From the NCBI GenBank assembly GCA_964035545.1, contig OZ037771.1, positions 6,381,690 through 6,445,689 on the forward strand: a stretch of 64,000 nt of DNA, given 5' to 3'. Positions 11,576-25,642 of the stretch are shown here, piece after piece; the first letter of the stretch is position 1, and every line of letters starts with the position of its first letter. The DNA comes from Bugula neritina. Taxonomy: Eukaryota > Bryozoa > Gymnolaemata > Cheilostomatida > Bugulidae. A model generated the notes under the pieces. That model saw only the letters and a list, made by a program, of their open reading frames with translations. It was not told where the DNA came from and made no database searches. A program made the translations under genes and the position numbers.

Positions 11576-14127
11576 GCTCAGCCAGAAGTGGCTGATGGAT
11601 GAAAGCAACTCCTAGGCTCAGTCAGACAATTCTAGTGAATTCACAATCAACACAACTCAGGGTTTCTCAACACAACCATCTAATCAGGCCAATTTGAAAT
11701 AATTGTAGAGTGGGTCTAAACAATAAACACTTGTGTTGGACTATTTGTAATAGAGATGATATTCGTAGTCACATTAATTAAACAATGGTACAACCCTCCC
11801 CACAAATCACTAGATAATTCTTATGGGTAAAGACAGGGGTCATCGAGTACATTTACTTGATTACTGTTTGTATGGAGATTGCTCGCTAGAATACAGGGGA
11901 TACGGCTTTGTACCCAAACACCTCCTCAAACTCAAGTTTCACACTCTTTAAACCATTTGCAATGTAATTACCTGGACTATGTGAATTGATAATAGTACAG
12001 CCATACGTAACCGGAAGTTGAATGAACTGCTTTGCTATAGATTTTCCTGTTGGAAATTGTTAAATTTTCTTCATAAAAACTCTGCCACTATTAAAAGGTA
12101 ACATTGGTTTTGTGGAGGAACTGCAGCCTGACAGGCATCTAAAGCTGCGCCTCATTCAAGTGCCAAAAGCAAGATAAAGCATCTTCAACCACCACTTTTT
12201 GGCATTTGAAAAACATGTCAATAATATATTCAATATAGCTGTGACAGTGGCCAAATACAAGGTGGTGGCTGCACATGTAATGCAAATAGCATACGGCTTT
12301 ACTAGTTTCGTGCTAGGCACTGTTTACAGATAGCTAAGGTTACTTGGGCCATATTCAACAGCCTCTACCAGCTGTCAGTTTAAAATTAAAAAAAACTTGT
12401 GGGGATTAAAGGTACTAATCTTGCCATTTCAAATATAATTTAGAGCAGCTAGTGTAGTTGCCACGATGTGGAGGCTATAAGTAGGTAGAAGAGCTCTACT
12501 GAATGCCTTCATAGGTAACCAACCATTTGCTGATTCATCAAAACATACAATAATGAATGAGCTTTATTAATACACTTTGTTATGGTTGGAACGACTTGTG
12601 TGCAATGAGTGTGGACTAGATTGTATTGGCTCAGTCAGTTCAAATATTCACAACACTTGCATAGAATATACACCAATAACCTACACAATGCCAATGTTTA
12701 GTGAATGATTTTGCTGGTATGGTCTTTTCTAACCATCATGGGCTAATAATTGTGCTAATTTCCAGTTTGAATTGCAGTTGAGATGTACACCAGTCCTAGT
12801 AGAAACAGCCCCGACTTACTACGGCATTACTGTAGCATACTCCGTTATTTATAGATATTTGAACAAGAGGTAGCTGCAGTAGCTTCCTAACATCCAGATA
12901 TGATGCTAATGCAATTACTCTCTCTCCTCAACTTATTACCTCTTCACAGAATACTTGTGGGTAATTATAGAGGCAGCCATTACCCTATTTCATATAACAA
13001 TCATCATGGCTGCTCTCTCTTTCTATCCCTGCTATTCTCCATTCTGCTCATTACTCAAATATTTCAAATAATATGGTTGAGAGAGCATCCTGTGGCTTAC
13101 TGCATCCTTCCTGTCTCCAAAGAATGATTAATTACCTTAGCTGCTTAGCAGCTCTAGGCTTTCCATTCACTATCAGTTGGGACTGCATGTGGCAATGAAG
13201 CTTTCACCATGGCGATACTTCACTGTGTGGATACAGTTCCGGAGCTCTTCATTCCTCCCTCCCACACCAATTATTGGAAGCAAATGAAATTTGGTAATTC
13301 CATTGATTCAATTTAATGAAGTTTTAGGGCAGTGAAGCTCTTAATGGTGGACAAATGGAAGAGCTATGACCATACCATCGTTCTACATGATCACACAGGT
13401 TGTTTGTACTGGCATTATAGGTATTTGAAATTGGCTGTAAGTGACTGAATGGGTGTGTTTGGTTTTCCTGCTGGGATATTGCAATAACTGAAGTTCACAG
13501 GAAGCTGAAATGCCAGCAACAGGAAACAATTAGTAAATTGATAAAAGGTAGATTTCCAAAAGTTGTATTTGAATATACCAAGGAGAGAGCTGTACGCCAT
13601 AAATACAATACTTATATTATAACTATCAAGAACAGTTGTCAGCCGAGCTTTGGTGACAATGATTCAGAACATGTATACAAAAGAGATGAAAGCCCTTCAT
13701 CATTATAAAGAAGACGTATGTAGGTTTCAACACTGGCTCAGCATCACAAAAAGTTACCAGTTCAATTTCAAAGTCCACAATCTCTGTTCAAAAAATAGGG
13801 TGGCACTGCTGATTGTGATACCGAATGAGAATAATTAAAATAAAATGGTGGAGTGAAAAATAGATAATACAAAAGTCAGAAAAGTTAACAGCAGCAGAAG
13901 CAGAGTGTGATGGTGTCAGTATATCCATCAATGAAAGAAGTAATAATCCTGAGGATATAATATAACCACAGAGCATGGAGAGTGTGTGCTGTGTTCAGTG
14001 AGCGCAACTAGTTTTTACAGCTGTCTCAACTCTGAGATGATGAATGATGTAGGTTAGCTGAATGATAAATAATCATAACATCACTGAATTGAAAAGAAGA
14101 GACAAATAATCTCCCAAGTGTCTATCA

Positions 14128-15177
14128 CTACTTCTCACAGTTACATCCTCGTTTTCGAAAACAAGAGCTATTGTAACAAGCAGTCGTGGCTGCCACGCCA
14201 AGCTTCATTGGCACATAGCAGCACAGGCAGGGAAGACAAAGACTCAACGCTGTCAGAGCTGACCATCTCAGCACACAATGAGGTGTTTCCGTACAGGAGC
14301 ACGGCTCTACTCGGCTGCCGTCTGCGTTATCCATGCAAGTCTTAAAGCAGCTCTTCACGCAGCACATGCAAGTTAATGTGTTGACTACACTGTCGGCACT
14401 GCAGTAACAGTTGCCTTCACACAGCCACCTCTCCGGCAGCTTCCTGTAGCCCGAGCACTGGGCACACCTGCACTGGCCACACTCCTGACATATTATGGTG
14501 TTGGCTACACCACCCCCCTCATCTACAGTCAATGTGATGTCACAGGATTCCGGCTGCCTCCTCACCGCCTGAGACGACGTCACCAAGTCGGTGGCAGAGA
14601 CGTGGTGACGATTCAGACGTGATGCACGGAATTGTGAGGACTTGGGCTGGTCTGTGATGATTAGGACAACCGGCTGAAGTTTATTGTTAGACACACTTCT
14701 ACGGCTTAATTGTTGGTCAGTTGAGCCGGGCTTCCTAGGATGGTGATGCTCAGAGTGACTGGCAGCTTTCTGTGCTGCTGGCAAAGAGTTCGTAAGTGAT
14801 GCCTTAGGTGTTGCCTTAGCCTCACGAGGCGGTAGCGGTGGTGGCCTGTCCTTTCGAGGAGGAATATCAGGTGGCCTTGAGTCACTATAGTTTGATTGTA
14901 AACTTTCACGAAGTTCATTTTTTGCATTCTCGTGCTGCTCTAGTATATCCTTGGAGTAGATAGGTTTGGTGGGAATACTAAGCTTAGCTTTAGATGTGCA
15001 CAGTTTAGGAGGTAGTTTTGGAGTTGAAGTTGCAATACTACTAGCATCCACATACTCGTTCTGCCTGGTTTCTGGTCTAGCAGATAAAATATTTTGCAAG
15101 GAGATGGCCCTCCCAGGTCTTGGTATACTTCTAGACGGTAAAGGGGGTGGTGAAGGGTGCGATGTACTATTCTCCAT
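14128..15177 (-). CDS. SPRY: Sprouty-family receptor tyrosine kinase signalling inhibitor
   Basis: A single coding exon of 349 residues. The C-terminal cysteine-rich Sprouty domain (about 230-349) is clear: CQECGQCRCAQC, CEGNCYC, CMCCVKSCFKTC, a hydrophobic LCLPCLCCY stretch and a final CNCEK. The N-terminal half is proline-rich, with SH3-ligand-like PPRKDRPPPLPPR at 107-119. It also has NEYV (Tyr42), which matches the conserved phospho-tyrosine motif of Sprouty proteins (NEY in vertebrate SPRY) that recruits CBL-type SH2 proteins. No EVH1 or KIT-binding domain is present, so it is Sprouty and not SPRED. Family role: membrane-associated feedback inhibitor of FGF/EGF-Ras-MAPK signalling. The start context (A at -3, G at +4) is strong. 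A coding region without introns is usual for Sprouty genes. Confidence 0.95.
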   Translation of the reverse strand: MENSTSHPSPPPLPSRSIPRPGRAISLQNILSARPETRQNEYVDASSIATSTPKLPPKLCTSKAKLSIPTKPIYSKDILEQHENAKNELRESLQSNYSDSRPPDIPPRKDRPPPLPPREAKATPKASLTNSLPAAQKAASHSEHHHPRKPGSTDQQLSRRSVSNNKLQPVVLIITDQPKSSQFRASRLNRHHVSATDLVTSSQAVRRQPESCDITLTVDEGGGVANTIICQECGQCRCAQCSGYRKLPERWLCEGNCYCSADSVVNTLTCMCCVKSCFKTCMDNADGSRVEPCSCTETPHCVLRWSALTALSLCLPCLCCYVPMKLGVAATTACYNSSCFRKRGCNCEK

Positions 15178-15228
15178 TTACTGGGTTCTAGCATATATCT
15201 GTTAATGCTATTTCTGCCGAAAGCATGT
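15178..15228 (-). promoter_or_regulatory. Sprouty 5' leader with acceptor site and overlapping upstream ORF
   Basis: On the minus strand a T-rich tract ending TTTTTGTAG lies just above 15228 and looks like the acceptor of a leader intron. An upstream ATG at 15192-15194, in weak context, opens an 84-codon frame ending at 14940. This frame overlaps the Sprouty start in another phase. It could lower Sprouty translation through leaky scanning. This is inference from sequence only. Confidence 0.45.
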
Positions 15229-17274
15229 CTACAAAAATAAGTAATTAATAAGAATTAATTGTCAATATATATTACATGTTTGCTAGGAGACAATACTGAA
15301 AGGAGATGCAAGGTGCTCTAACTGTAATAAAACTAATTGATAATGAGATACCTTACTGGGAGCTAACAGCAAAACAAGTTATGGGACATTCCATGAAGAC
15401 TACACCGGTTGGGATGGTTACAACGTATTGGACAACATCATAATGACTATAACTGACAGAGTAGATAGCATATCCACACATGGTGGGTTTAGGTTAGTGA
15501 CAGCACTTTACAGGAGAGGTGGGAGACAGCTGCGATTAGAACAGAAAAAGTTTCAGCTTTCTACTCCATAACACCTAAATTGAATACATAGTTTGTGTGT
15601 GAGACTAAACTATGAGTGAGACTAAGATGTGAGTGAGATTTAATTGTGAGTGAAGTTAGAACACTGGTTAGCATTGACCTGAACCGCTGATTTGTCTAAA
15701 ATCTAAATGAAAAGATACAAGAACCAAGTGACCAAACTGAGGGAAGCCTTTTTCAATACCACCAGTCATCAGTTTAGTGTCCGAGTTAGTATTGTTGACT
15801 TTATCCTACTCAATTATGTAGGGCACCTAACTTAAGAACAGTAGCAGGGTAGAACCTCAATATCTATTTTTATGAATTAAAAAATAATTAGCAAAGGTAG
15901 AAATTAGTATGAAGGTAACCACACATAATTTCTACACCCTGAATGTAGTCTAAATCTCATCTAAATTTCTGGAGCCCTATTTATTTATCAAGATGTCTAT
16001 TAGAGCTAAATAGCTGGAAGAAAAGCTCAAACCAATTAGCTAGAGTAGATGATTAGAATCTGACAATGGAGCCCTGCGCTCACAATAGGAGCACAGCTTG
16101 TCAACTATTGCAGTTAGCATCTTAGCAGACGATACCGTGCCGACAGCTCATCAACAAACAAGTATCTCTACACTACACAAGTAGTTTTACACCAGACAAG
16201 TATCTCTACATCGAACTAAAGAGGCCAAGGGAATTGGTTTACTAAGTCAGTTACAATGACTGCACCAGCTCTGTTTTCTAGTTAGTCATTACATTGTCAG
16301 AAAATCTAATTATCAGGACTAGAAAGTAGATTATAAATAGTTTGCTGAAATCGTAGATACGAGAAAATCAGCATTTGGCAGGTGCAGCCCAATGCATAAA
16401 TACACTTAGGCTTTCTGCCAACATACAAATTGCATTAGACAATAAATAAAATTATAGTGTCAACACTTTTCCTTTCAATTTTTCTAAAAATAATAGAGGC
16501 GTGATTGAATACTAGGGATAGAGGAGTAGCATGCATTTACACAGCTGCGAAGTATACATCAGTATAAAATTTCTTTTCATCTTTGACCAGTTACCGATGG
16601 CGCACAAGGCACCATCATGTTGACTGCACAACTAGATGTCCGCCGAGATGCGTGCATGTATTTGATATTCTGTCCCGTGTCCTCCCAACGACTGGAATGC
16701 CAAAAGGCTTTTCATCGCAGGGCCGCCCTTTCATTGACTGTAGATGGCACAAGTTATATACAGGGAATTAATTTTAGCTATTAGCCAGTCGCACTGGCTA
16801 CTCAGCACGATTTGCTGGTTCAATCACGCGCAACATTAAATCAATTTATTATAGAAGTGGTGAAGTGGATTAAAACAACAGTCATTGTAGCAGCTGTCGA
16901 TAGACTTTATTAATGGGATCCTTGTTCTCAGCTTTCCAGAGCAATGCTGGACTACCGCCAAATCAATGCATTGTGGGTAAAACGAATGACTGAAGTGTAA
17001 GTAGAGCTAGAATATGACTTGAATATAGGGTGGTCCAGTGTTATAATCCATTGAACAGCGCTGCCCATTAGCTGTAGCAGCAGCAGCGATTTGCTTAGTA
17101 GAGGGTTGTTTATCTCTAATGTGGTTTCAATTAAATTCTATTTCTGATACTGACATATTGTATTTAATTATATAGCAAGAGAGTTACAGTTTCTATTAGT
17201 TGCTATTCTATTGGCAGAATAAATTTTGAACCTTTTTTACCTTAAATTCTAGTAAACCCAGTCACTTGAAGTAG

Positions 17275-17405
17275 GGGTAGAAGGTAGGGTAGTAGAGGTA
17301 GGGTAGTAGAGGTAGAGTAGTAGAGGTAGAGTAGTAGAGGTAGAGTAGTAAAGGGGTAGAGTAGTAAAGGGGTAGAGTAGTAAAGGGGTAGAGTAGTAAC
17401 GGGGT
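17275..17405. repeat. Tandem repeat, units of about 14-16 bp
   Basis: Units of GTAGAGTAGTAGAG and AGGGGTAGAGTAGTAA are repeated about nine times. Purine-rich on the plus strand. Confidence 0.9.
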
Positions 17406-17695
17406 GGCAGCTATTGAGACTAATTGATATCCTCTGAAGTCTAAACTCTAATTAGTGCAAATATATTGCCAGTTTGAAAAGTCTTGCTCACACAGCTGAC
17501 TGACATGGCACTCCAGTATGCTGCCAACTGCAATGTGCAGGGTAGCATTAACATGCCTTACCGTCAAGAAGGAGAAATTTCAATGTCCGAGTTGAGAAAA
17601 TTCCATAATTAAATCTTACTTCCAAGTTTTCAAATTTGTCAAATGCTATCTTAGTTCCTAATTCCTAATAAATTTATACTAGGACTGTCCCTCTT

Positions 17696-18125
17696 TTAGA
17701 GTGAGTGACTGTGACATAGTAGCTGTACTACATAGTGAGTGACTGTGACATAGTAGCTGTACTACATAGTGAGTGACTGTGACATAGTAACTGTACTACA
17801 TAGTGAGTGACTGTGACATAGTAACTGTACTACATAGTGAGTGACTGTGACATAGTAGCTGTACTACATAGTGAGTGACTGAAATAGTAGCTGTACTACA
17901 TAGTGAGTGACTGAAATAGTAGCTGTACTACATAGTGAGTGACTGAAATAGTAGCTGTACTACATAGTGAGTGACTGTGACATAGTAACTGTACTACATA
18001 GTGAGTGACTGTGACATAGTAACTGTACTGCATAGTGAGTGACTGTGACATAGTAACTGTACTACATAGTGAGTGACTGTGAAATAGTAGCTGTACTATA
18101 TAGTGAGTGACCGACATAGTAAGAG
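17696..18125. repeat. 35-bp minisatellite
   Basis: About 12 units of AGTGAGTGACTGTGACATAG then TAGCTGTACTACAT. Three consecutive units share a deletion (GACTGAAATAG), which shows local block duplication. Minus-strand frames through it are repetitive and judged non-coding. Confidence 0.95.
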
Positions 18126-20859
18126 GTATTACTAAACAAATAGACATTTCGAAATGTTAATCTATATTATGTTAATAGATATTTAATAACTTTAAAAGTA
18201 GAGCATTTCTTCTAGTTAAAGATTAGTTGATTTAAATATGATCTTGTTGTAAACAGATGCTTAGGCTTAGTGAAAGAAATTCGAGTGTATAGTGCCGAGA
18301 TAAGATAAGTAGACTAGTATTCTGAAGCAGTGATAGTGTCTACACATAAATAGATGGTCAGTTGGAACAGACTTCCCTTGGCAGGCTTCTATAAGTTGAA
18401 GACAAAGATTTTATTCAAATAGTATTCTGGGTGAATTGAAGATGCACAATAAACCTCTAGCCTACTAGCTCTACGCCTAGTTTGATAAAGCTGCCCGACT
18501 TATACGGCTTGGAGTATACTGAATGGAAAACATCCATTGTTCAAATTTATGCCACTGGCATAGCTGGGTCAGACTTGCAAGTATAGGTAAGCCGAAGCCA
18601 ATGGCTCACAATGATAAGTGTAGGGCAGAGCTTTCAGCGGATTGCAGTAACTTGGGAGCAAGATAAAAGGCTGCAATAGCTAGCTGAAGAAGGCCATCGT
18701 ATTTTCAGCAGCTTCGAGTCAGCAATTAGCTGCTCATGCTCTGTATTTGTTTAATCAATTGCAGCCACCAGTTGAGGAGTATATCAGAGTTGTAGCTTAT
18801 TACAATAGAGGGTGGTAGTAGTAGTAAGACAGATTATCTCAACAAATGCTATAAACCCGACTGCCGCTACTACTACTATTATGAGCCATGTACAGCTATC
18901 ATTTGTTTTGACCACAAATATTAACAATAGATTAATTTATTCCAAGCATTCTATATACATCATAATGGAAACTAACTAGCCCAAAGCTTATTATGGGGTA
19001 AGCTAGTAGCTACTATTGCAGTGGCAGGGGGTGTTTCCTGTAGATGTACAAGTTCTCTCTACCAGTATGTTATGCATTAGCCAACATAAATGTAGAGAAT
19101 GGCTGCCTTTACTCAAAAATTAAACTTATCAATGCTTCAAAGAACATCAAACTGAACTGTTGAAGATGCCATCAGAAGTAATTTAAAACTAGTGATAAAG
19201 CTGGGCCCTCCGAACCAGTGAAAGTACTGCCCTAAAACCAGTGAAACAGAGTTCTTGTAAATATGTTGCTTTTGAGAGAAATAGATTCTTTGTAAGAATC
19301 CAAGACAATTGAAGTTTAAGGTGATCACCATTTTTGAATAATAACAAAAACAGAGGTCTTACAAGCTAACATAGAAAATACAGAATATTTAGAAGTAAGG
19401 CTGCATTATGGCTGGACAAGACCTAGAGAGTATAGCTACAGGAAAGTGTCTGAAATAAGTAGAATTTAATCTCAGTGATGAAGAATGTCTCAGCTGCCTT
19501 ACAAATGTAACACAAAACCTCTTAGCCGTTTGTGTAAATGTATGAGCCGTGTGTATATAAATAAACATGTTTACGCATTATTACATGGCTGCCTGCCTTC
19601 AATCAATGAACCAAGTATTCGAGGTATGTGGGCCATGCTGGTCTCCATGCTCAACTAACCCAACAGCAGTCATTCATGAAATCTATACCCACCCGTGTCA
19701 GTGAAGGAGGGGGCAATGTCACCTATATATATATCTTGCATGTCATTTTACACAAAACTGAAGTTGGCTACTATACTATTAACTAATGCTGCCAGCTTCT
19801 CCAATACCCCAAATCACTCAATGAACTAGATTTACTCTTATTTCTCATCCAGCAGCAAAGATTGATATCTATTCAACAGTAGTGCCTAATGCATTTTCAA
19901 GAGGCAAACTAAAAGGTTTTATTATTATTACAGCTTAGATTATAGTCACATTTGTGGTCTGCAGCTGATGAGGAATACAGAGCTGCCAACATGATGTCTT
20001 CAATAAACAGTTATTGTCTTCTTACAGCCACTGGCAGCTGGAGCGTTAGTACTAAGTAGCCCAACATAATCTCCATACCGAGTTGAAAAAAGTTGTAAGC
20101 GAGAGGAAAAACAAAAATTGGCTGTAGAAATTATCATGTTCAGAGAGCTCTAACTTAATCCATGATTATTTGAATTCAGGCCCTTCTAACGAATAATTTC
20201 GAAATAATATACTAGTGAATTTGATTATATAAAACCATTCAAGTTATTTTAAATATCAACACTGCAAGTGGTCAGCAATAACCCACCAGATGGCAAACAG
20301 AAGGCCGGTCATCTTTCAATAAAACAGTTTTGTTGAGGCCTATTGGGTTTGAAAATCATGAAAACCACTTAGTGTGGTTTTTATCTTGAGTTAGTTTCAA
20401 AGACAAGAGAATAAAACTCAGTGACAGCTAAGATGATGATGGGAAAAACTGTTGATAAAATATGGTCATTAAGGATAGAGAGGATTTTTATTTCATAGTT
20501 TTCACTACACACAGTGCCATCTGAACACAACTCAACAATAATAAATTTAATTACTTCAAGTTGCCTACAATAATAGTAATACTCTACTATTCATCAATCC
20601 CACTTAATTAAAATTTTATTTGGTGTCAACAATTTAACTGAGTGCCATTTTTACTGTTGGTATACCAATCACTATAAACCATCAAATTTAGTTGAATATT
20701 TTTATTGGTCTTAATGACTGACTGCTTTTAGTTTAAGGCAATTCCTACCTTGTAAAACCAAGTACTCTAACCAAATAAAATAGCAATATAGCAAAAATCA
20801 ATTTTAGTAAAAAATTACATTAAAATGGGAAATATAAATATACAAATTGAAAGTATAAC

Positions 20860-22480
20860 AAATAGGAATAGTTATACTATAATAAGGATCGTCTTAATAG
20901 CTAAGAGTTCAAGTATAACGTAAAACTTAATGTAATATTTGAATGAGCACAATCAAGTGGCCAAAGCAAGAGATAGGTGCGGGCAGTAATGGAGTAAAAG
21001 CACAATGCTAATCATAATGACAATTGGAGTGTGTAACTGTATAGTCAAACCCAGAACACTAAAAAGGATAATAAATATTCATATTGAAAAAAAGAAAGAT
21101 AAAACTGATCAACTAACAAGTAATATCAAAGACAATGAGGTGTAATGAGTAATACTAATATCAATTTTATAGAATTAAAATTAACTCCCGAAACTGTTAA
21201 TGTTGCAACCATATAAATAGGCCATCAGTTGCAACAACTATAAGACTGCGAAAAAGATGGAGACTTAGAGTCGGACTGAAACTGTGATGAGCAACTACGA
21301 GTCATCAAGTGTGAAATTGTATAACCACTGCAACTGTTACTTATCTTTTAGGCTGTGAGATACCAGAATCAGAATGATATCAACGATCACTACGGCTATT
21401 ACAAATTAATTTAATTAACTTAGACTTGTCACTGTCTTATCAGTATCCCTACTAGTAAATTTCAATTTGAGATACACAACGACAATGTTAAAATGTAGGT
21501 CCTGGGTGAAAGACAGATGACTTATAGTTATAGTTATGATAATTATAATAATATTGAAGATTTGAACAATTTCAATTTGGTTTCAATATAAATATTTACT
21601 ATAACTATCAGCATAAGTATAACATTTATCATAATAATGTCATAATAATAATATAAGTAATAGTATTATCCGATAAGTATAATTATTGAAATGAGATTAA
21701 TACAAATAAATTTAAAATGTTAATGAAAAAAACTGTACCATAATACGCTTGATAATGATATAATTAAAATCATTTCTATCCAATATTTACAGCAAATACA
21801 GTATAAATTAGTATCACTATAAGTATTCATAACTAACAAGTAATAACTATAAGTATAAGTAATAAGCATAAGTCTGATAAGATTTACTTCTAGTATATGA
21901 TGATCACAATGATAATGATTCAGCGATACCACTACCAGGTATGAGGTACGAACGGCTATGCCTACGATTATATTTATTGTAAGTGCAACCTCACTGCTAT
22001 TCAGTCTCACGCTAACATGATGATAATGATAATATTAAATTTAATGTTCATGCTCATCATGCTTATGATACTAGTAATACTAATAGTAATAATGATACTA
22101 AGTTTAGTGAAGTAAGGATGTGTTTTTCTTTTTACTGGCTTACTTTACGCTTAGCTTACCTTGGCTTTAGGCGTGTAATTCAACTTCCAGTTGATTAAAT
22201 TTAATCCCAAAAATCCAATTAGCAGGCTAACTTTCACACGAGATATACAGCTACAGCTTTAACTTCAAGTTCAACTAATAGTAATACAAATTAAAACCGG
22301 AGGGAAAGTCAAAGCGTTGTACTAGTAGTAGTTGTACTAGTGGTGGTAGTAGTATCTGCACTGTAACTCTGAGACTAAGAGTGAGTGTACAATTAAACTT
22401 TAACTTGAAACTTCCAAGTACAATTTAAATTACAATCAAGCTCAATGTGAAGTTGAAAATGAATGATCTGTCTTCTTGAG
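20860..22480. repeat. Cryptically simple region of a dispersed family
   Basis: Low-complexity DNA dominated by TAAT, TATAAGTA and AGTAATA words. It ends near 22340-22400 with GTAACTCTGAGACTAAGAG, GAGTGTACAATTAAA and ACTTGAAAC blocks. Similar word order recurs near 34.1-34.4 kb and 62.4-62.9 kb. Confidence 0.5.
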
Positions 22481-25400
22481 GTCTTTAATCGGAGCAAAAT
22501 GTTTACTGGCAACTTGATTTCAGGTATTTGAAAATATATTACAATTATTAGACTTGGTAATAATAATATCCGATAACAGTGTAAATTCCCTGACGTCGAA
22601 AGCTGTCATTCACAGAAATGCAAGTAACAACAATACGGCTGCACTACAACATCGCGTTAGAGGGTTTTCGTTCAACAAGAAGTACTTATGCCATATATGG
22701 AATGATTAAAATAGACTAAGCTCCAGAACATTGGCTTATTCTGCAAGCACTGTAGACGGCTTCTAGTTTTAAAAAAGGGGAAGCATTTTTACAAATTAAA
22801 AAAAATATAATGTATTATATAAATATTAATGTCACAAATAAATTTATAAACATTTTTAAACAATTTATCATGTAATGCAAAAATTTATCATGCAATTTTT
22901 AATAGATTTAAAGAATAAAAGTTTAACTGCTAGTAGCTACTACCTTTATAATAAGTGTTTGCGATTTATAGGACAGATAACTCTGTATTGCAATGACTAT
23001 GATTGCAATGTCTCCATCACAATGTTATTATTTCCAAATAAGCTTTAATAAAACTGCCAAGTGGATTATATCATTTTTGCTCAGTGAACTATAATATAAA
23101 TTGTAAATTATTAAATAATTGCATCTTATGTAATATTAAAGAAATTGGTTATTTCATTATATATAGCAATTTTATGCAGATTGGGGAATATAAACATACA
23201 CTATTTATCTTTTTTCCCTCAGGACAATTTTCTAGCAGAAAAACCACATTATTATACACAGCAGTTCAAGAAGAATCCCACCATAAAGCTTATATGCAAA
23301 AAAGAGCTCTTCTCTAAACTGAATAAGTTAGCATAGTTTACTAGGCAGTCAATTCTCTATAAAACTGACACTTACCATCATGCAATGCCAGCTTGTTCTC
23401 TATAATTTTAGCTGCAAGTTGATTTGCTCTACCAGGTAAAAGATGAAATAGCATGAATGGAATAAAAACTGCCCATTCACTGTATAATTCACTACTTGCA
23501 TTACGAAGCATACTTGTTTCTACTAATATATAAATCTTTAAAATATAATACAGACTGGATAGTGGTGATTTTTTGCTCTGCCAAACAATTAAAAAAAATA
23601 TTTAAAGAAAATGGCGATGAAAATAGTTACCCCAGTAGTGGCTTCGCTGGAGAGACTTTAACCGGCAGATATTATGTTGGTGCAGCACCAGAATGGTAGC
23701 GCATGACGTACTGAAATATTGCATAGGTCACCACTATGGATATGAATTTTCTAAAAGCTATCGAGTACTTGCATTTCATACAGCAATGAGAGGTGAATAT
23801 AATACTTGGGTATAGGTCTAAATTCACCTACAGCAAGACACATTTTAGCTATGTTGGAATTAGCGACTTTAGCATTGCTATATTTCTCATGTTGGACTTG
23901 TATCTGGCTAAGAAAGTTGATGTGAAAACCCGAACTTTCATAAATTTACATGTGTGAACTTATGGCTATATTTTGGTAAAGAATTTATTGCCATCTTATG
24001 CAGTTGCAAGTATTTTTGTAGGTATATTTGTTGCCATATGATGCAGGCTGTTAAGCGTCATTACACGCTATTAAATCTCCAATACTGCTGACATGCAAGC
24101 AGGTAGAAGTTGCTCAAAATCCTTCTCTAAATGTCGAATACCAAAATTCAAGACTGGCTCCTAGTGTTTCCTGATATGGACTCCTTGAAGAATGAAAATA
24201 TTCTGAACTTGATATAATTACTTTGATATATAGAAAATTGATGAGAAATAACTGTTGGAATAGTATTTCATTATATGCAGTAGAGCGCATGCAGGCAGCC
24301 TACATTTACTGTATTTTGTTAGTTTGAATTCCTCAGCAGTAAAAGTCTTCAGTAACTTGAGGAGTTGACAGGTTCTCTTAGCTCCCAGCTGAGACCACAA
24401 GCTATACTGACACATAATTACAATTATTACTGTATTTCAATATTGAAAGCATAACAAAAAATTACCATTAGCGAATTTAATAAGTAACATTTAGGAATAA
24501 AGACAGAGTATATAGAAAAGAGTTGACCGGAATCACCATAATCATAATGAGACTGATATACTGCCTTCTATTTCCGACAATAGTGTACTAAAATACCAGC
24601 ATGTGGGAAACATGACTGTCACCCAACAATCACTACAACCGAATAAGTTACACCAGATATTGTTGGCCAATTACATGACTGCAAGCAACAAACACACAAC
24701 AGTACTTTAAAAAATAAATCAAATTAAACTGAATATAATAAAACAGATAAAATATTATACAACTTTCATTTATTATGTATACTTGACTTTAATAAATTTT
24801 TTTTCTTATTTCATCTAAAAATAAAGTTTAATAAAATAACTGCTCCGTAGATAACTGTTTCCAGATCTTAACTCTGCTCTGCAACCTGCAATACCAAAAT
24901 ATTATGCTTAGTTTTGGAAAACACGCTACTCAATAAAAGTTATGGGAAAATAAAAAGATGCGCAAGAAAATTATTTCAGGGATCGTCCCCTCTCCAGCAA
25001 ATAACAGGGTGTCATGACCAACATGTTCATGATGGAGGAACTAGCATTTCTACCAAAACATATTGTTAAATTGTAAGAAAACATTTATTCAATTTATTAT
25101 TCTATGTCATCCATTTATTACAAAAGTTATTACAGCTGCAGTACACATTGGTAGCAACCATCACATCAAATGACAGAGATAAGTGGTAGATGAAGATAAT
25201 AATGTGACACCATTAAAAGACTCAGCAGCAGTGTCACACTTTTGAGATAAGCCGACAGGAAATACAAATAAAGTGAATGTTGACACAGTTGGCTATATAA
25301 TGAGGAATTATGATGAGATACAAGATAAATACTGTATTGCAGTGCTGGGCATTATAAACTACTTATGCTTCAGCTTTATTACACACTACACTTGAGTTGC

Positions 25401-25642
25401 ATTGGCAGATTTTACATTAGCACTTCATTCTCATCTAGTTCCATTCAGATTAACCGCTTCATTCAGTCTAGCTCATTCACCCAGCATTGTAAGAATCTTA
25501 TCTTGTACAACTTAATAAACACACAGACACATTTAATTTATAACCTCTACACTTTTTGCCTACAGAAGTCTAAATTGCAGGTTCTTTGCGGTCATCACGT
25601 AATTATTTTTCATGTAGCAACATTTTAATCTCATTTACATTA

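Larger units (their letters stand above)
7336..14127. other. Intergenic interval, no convincing gene
   Basis: No exon chain or recognisable domain was found on either strand. Short ORFs at 9529-9783, 10312-10575 and 12900-13127 have no family resemblance and no splice support. The interval holds the simple repeats and MITE at 11.04-11.57 kb. Part of its right side must contain the 3' UTR of the leftward Sprouty gene. The nearest minus-strand AATAAA that I noted reads as TTTATT at 12563-12568. Confidence 0.6.
15229..25642. other. Intergenic interval, no convincing gene
   Basis: No supported exon chain was seen on either strand. The interval must contain the Sprouty promoter and upstream leader exon(s). 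Contents noted: a 14-15-bp array at 17275-17405, a 35-bp minisatellite at 17696-18125, an extended cryptically simple region around 20.9-22.5 kb, and scattered short ORFs with no family resemblance. Confidence 0.6.

Noticed and set aside
14118-14345. Plus-strand frame over Sprouty
   Set aside because: Antisense to the cysteine-rich domain; no independent support.
23496-23699. Short frame ending NSYPSSGFAGETLTGRYY, PEW
   Set aside because: Protein-like composition over about 30 residues only. There is no neighbouring exon, so it cannot be called.
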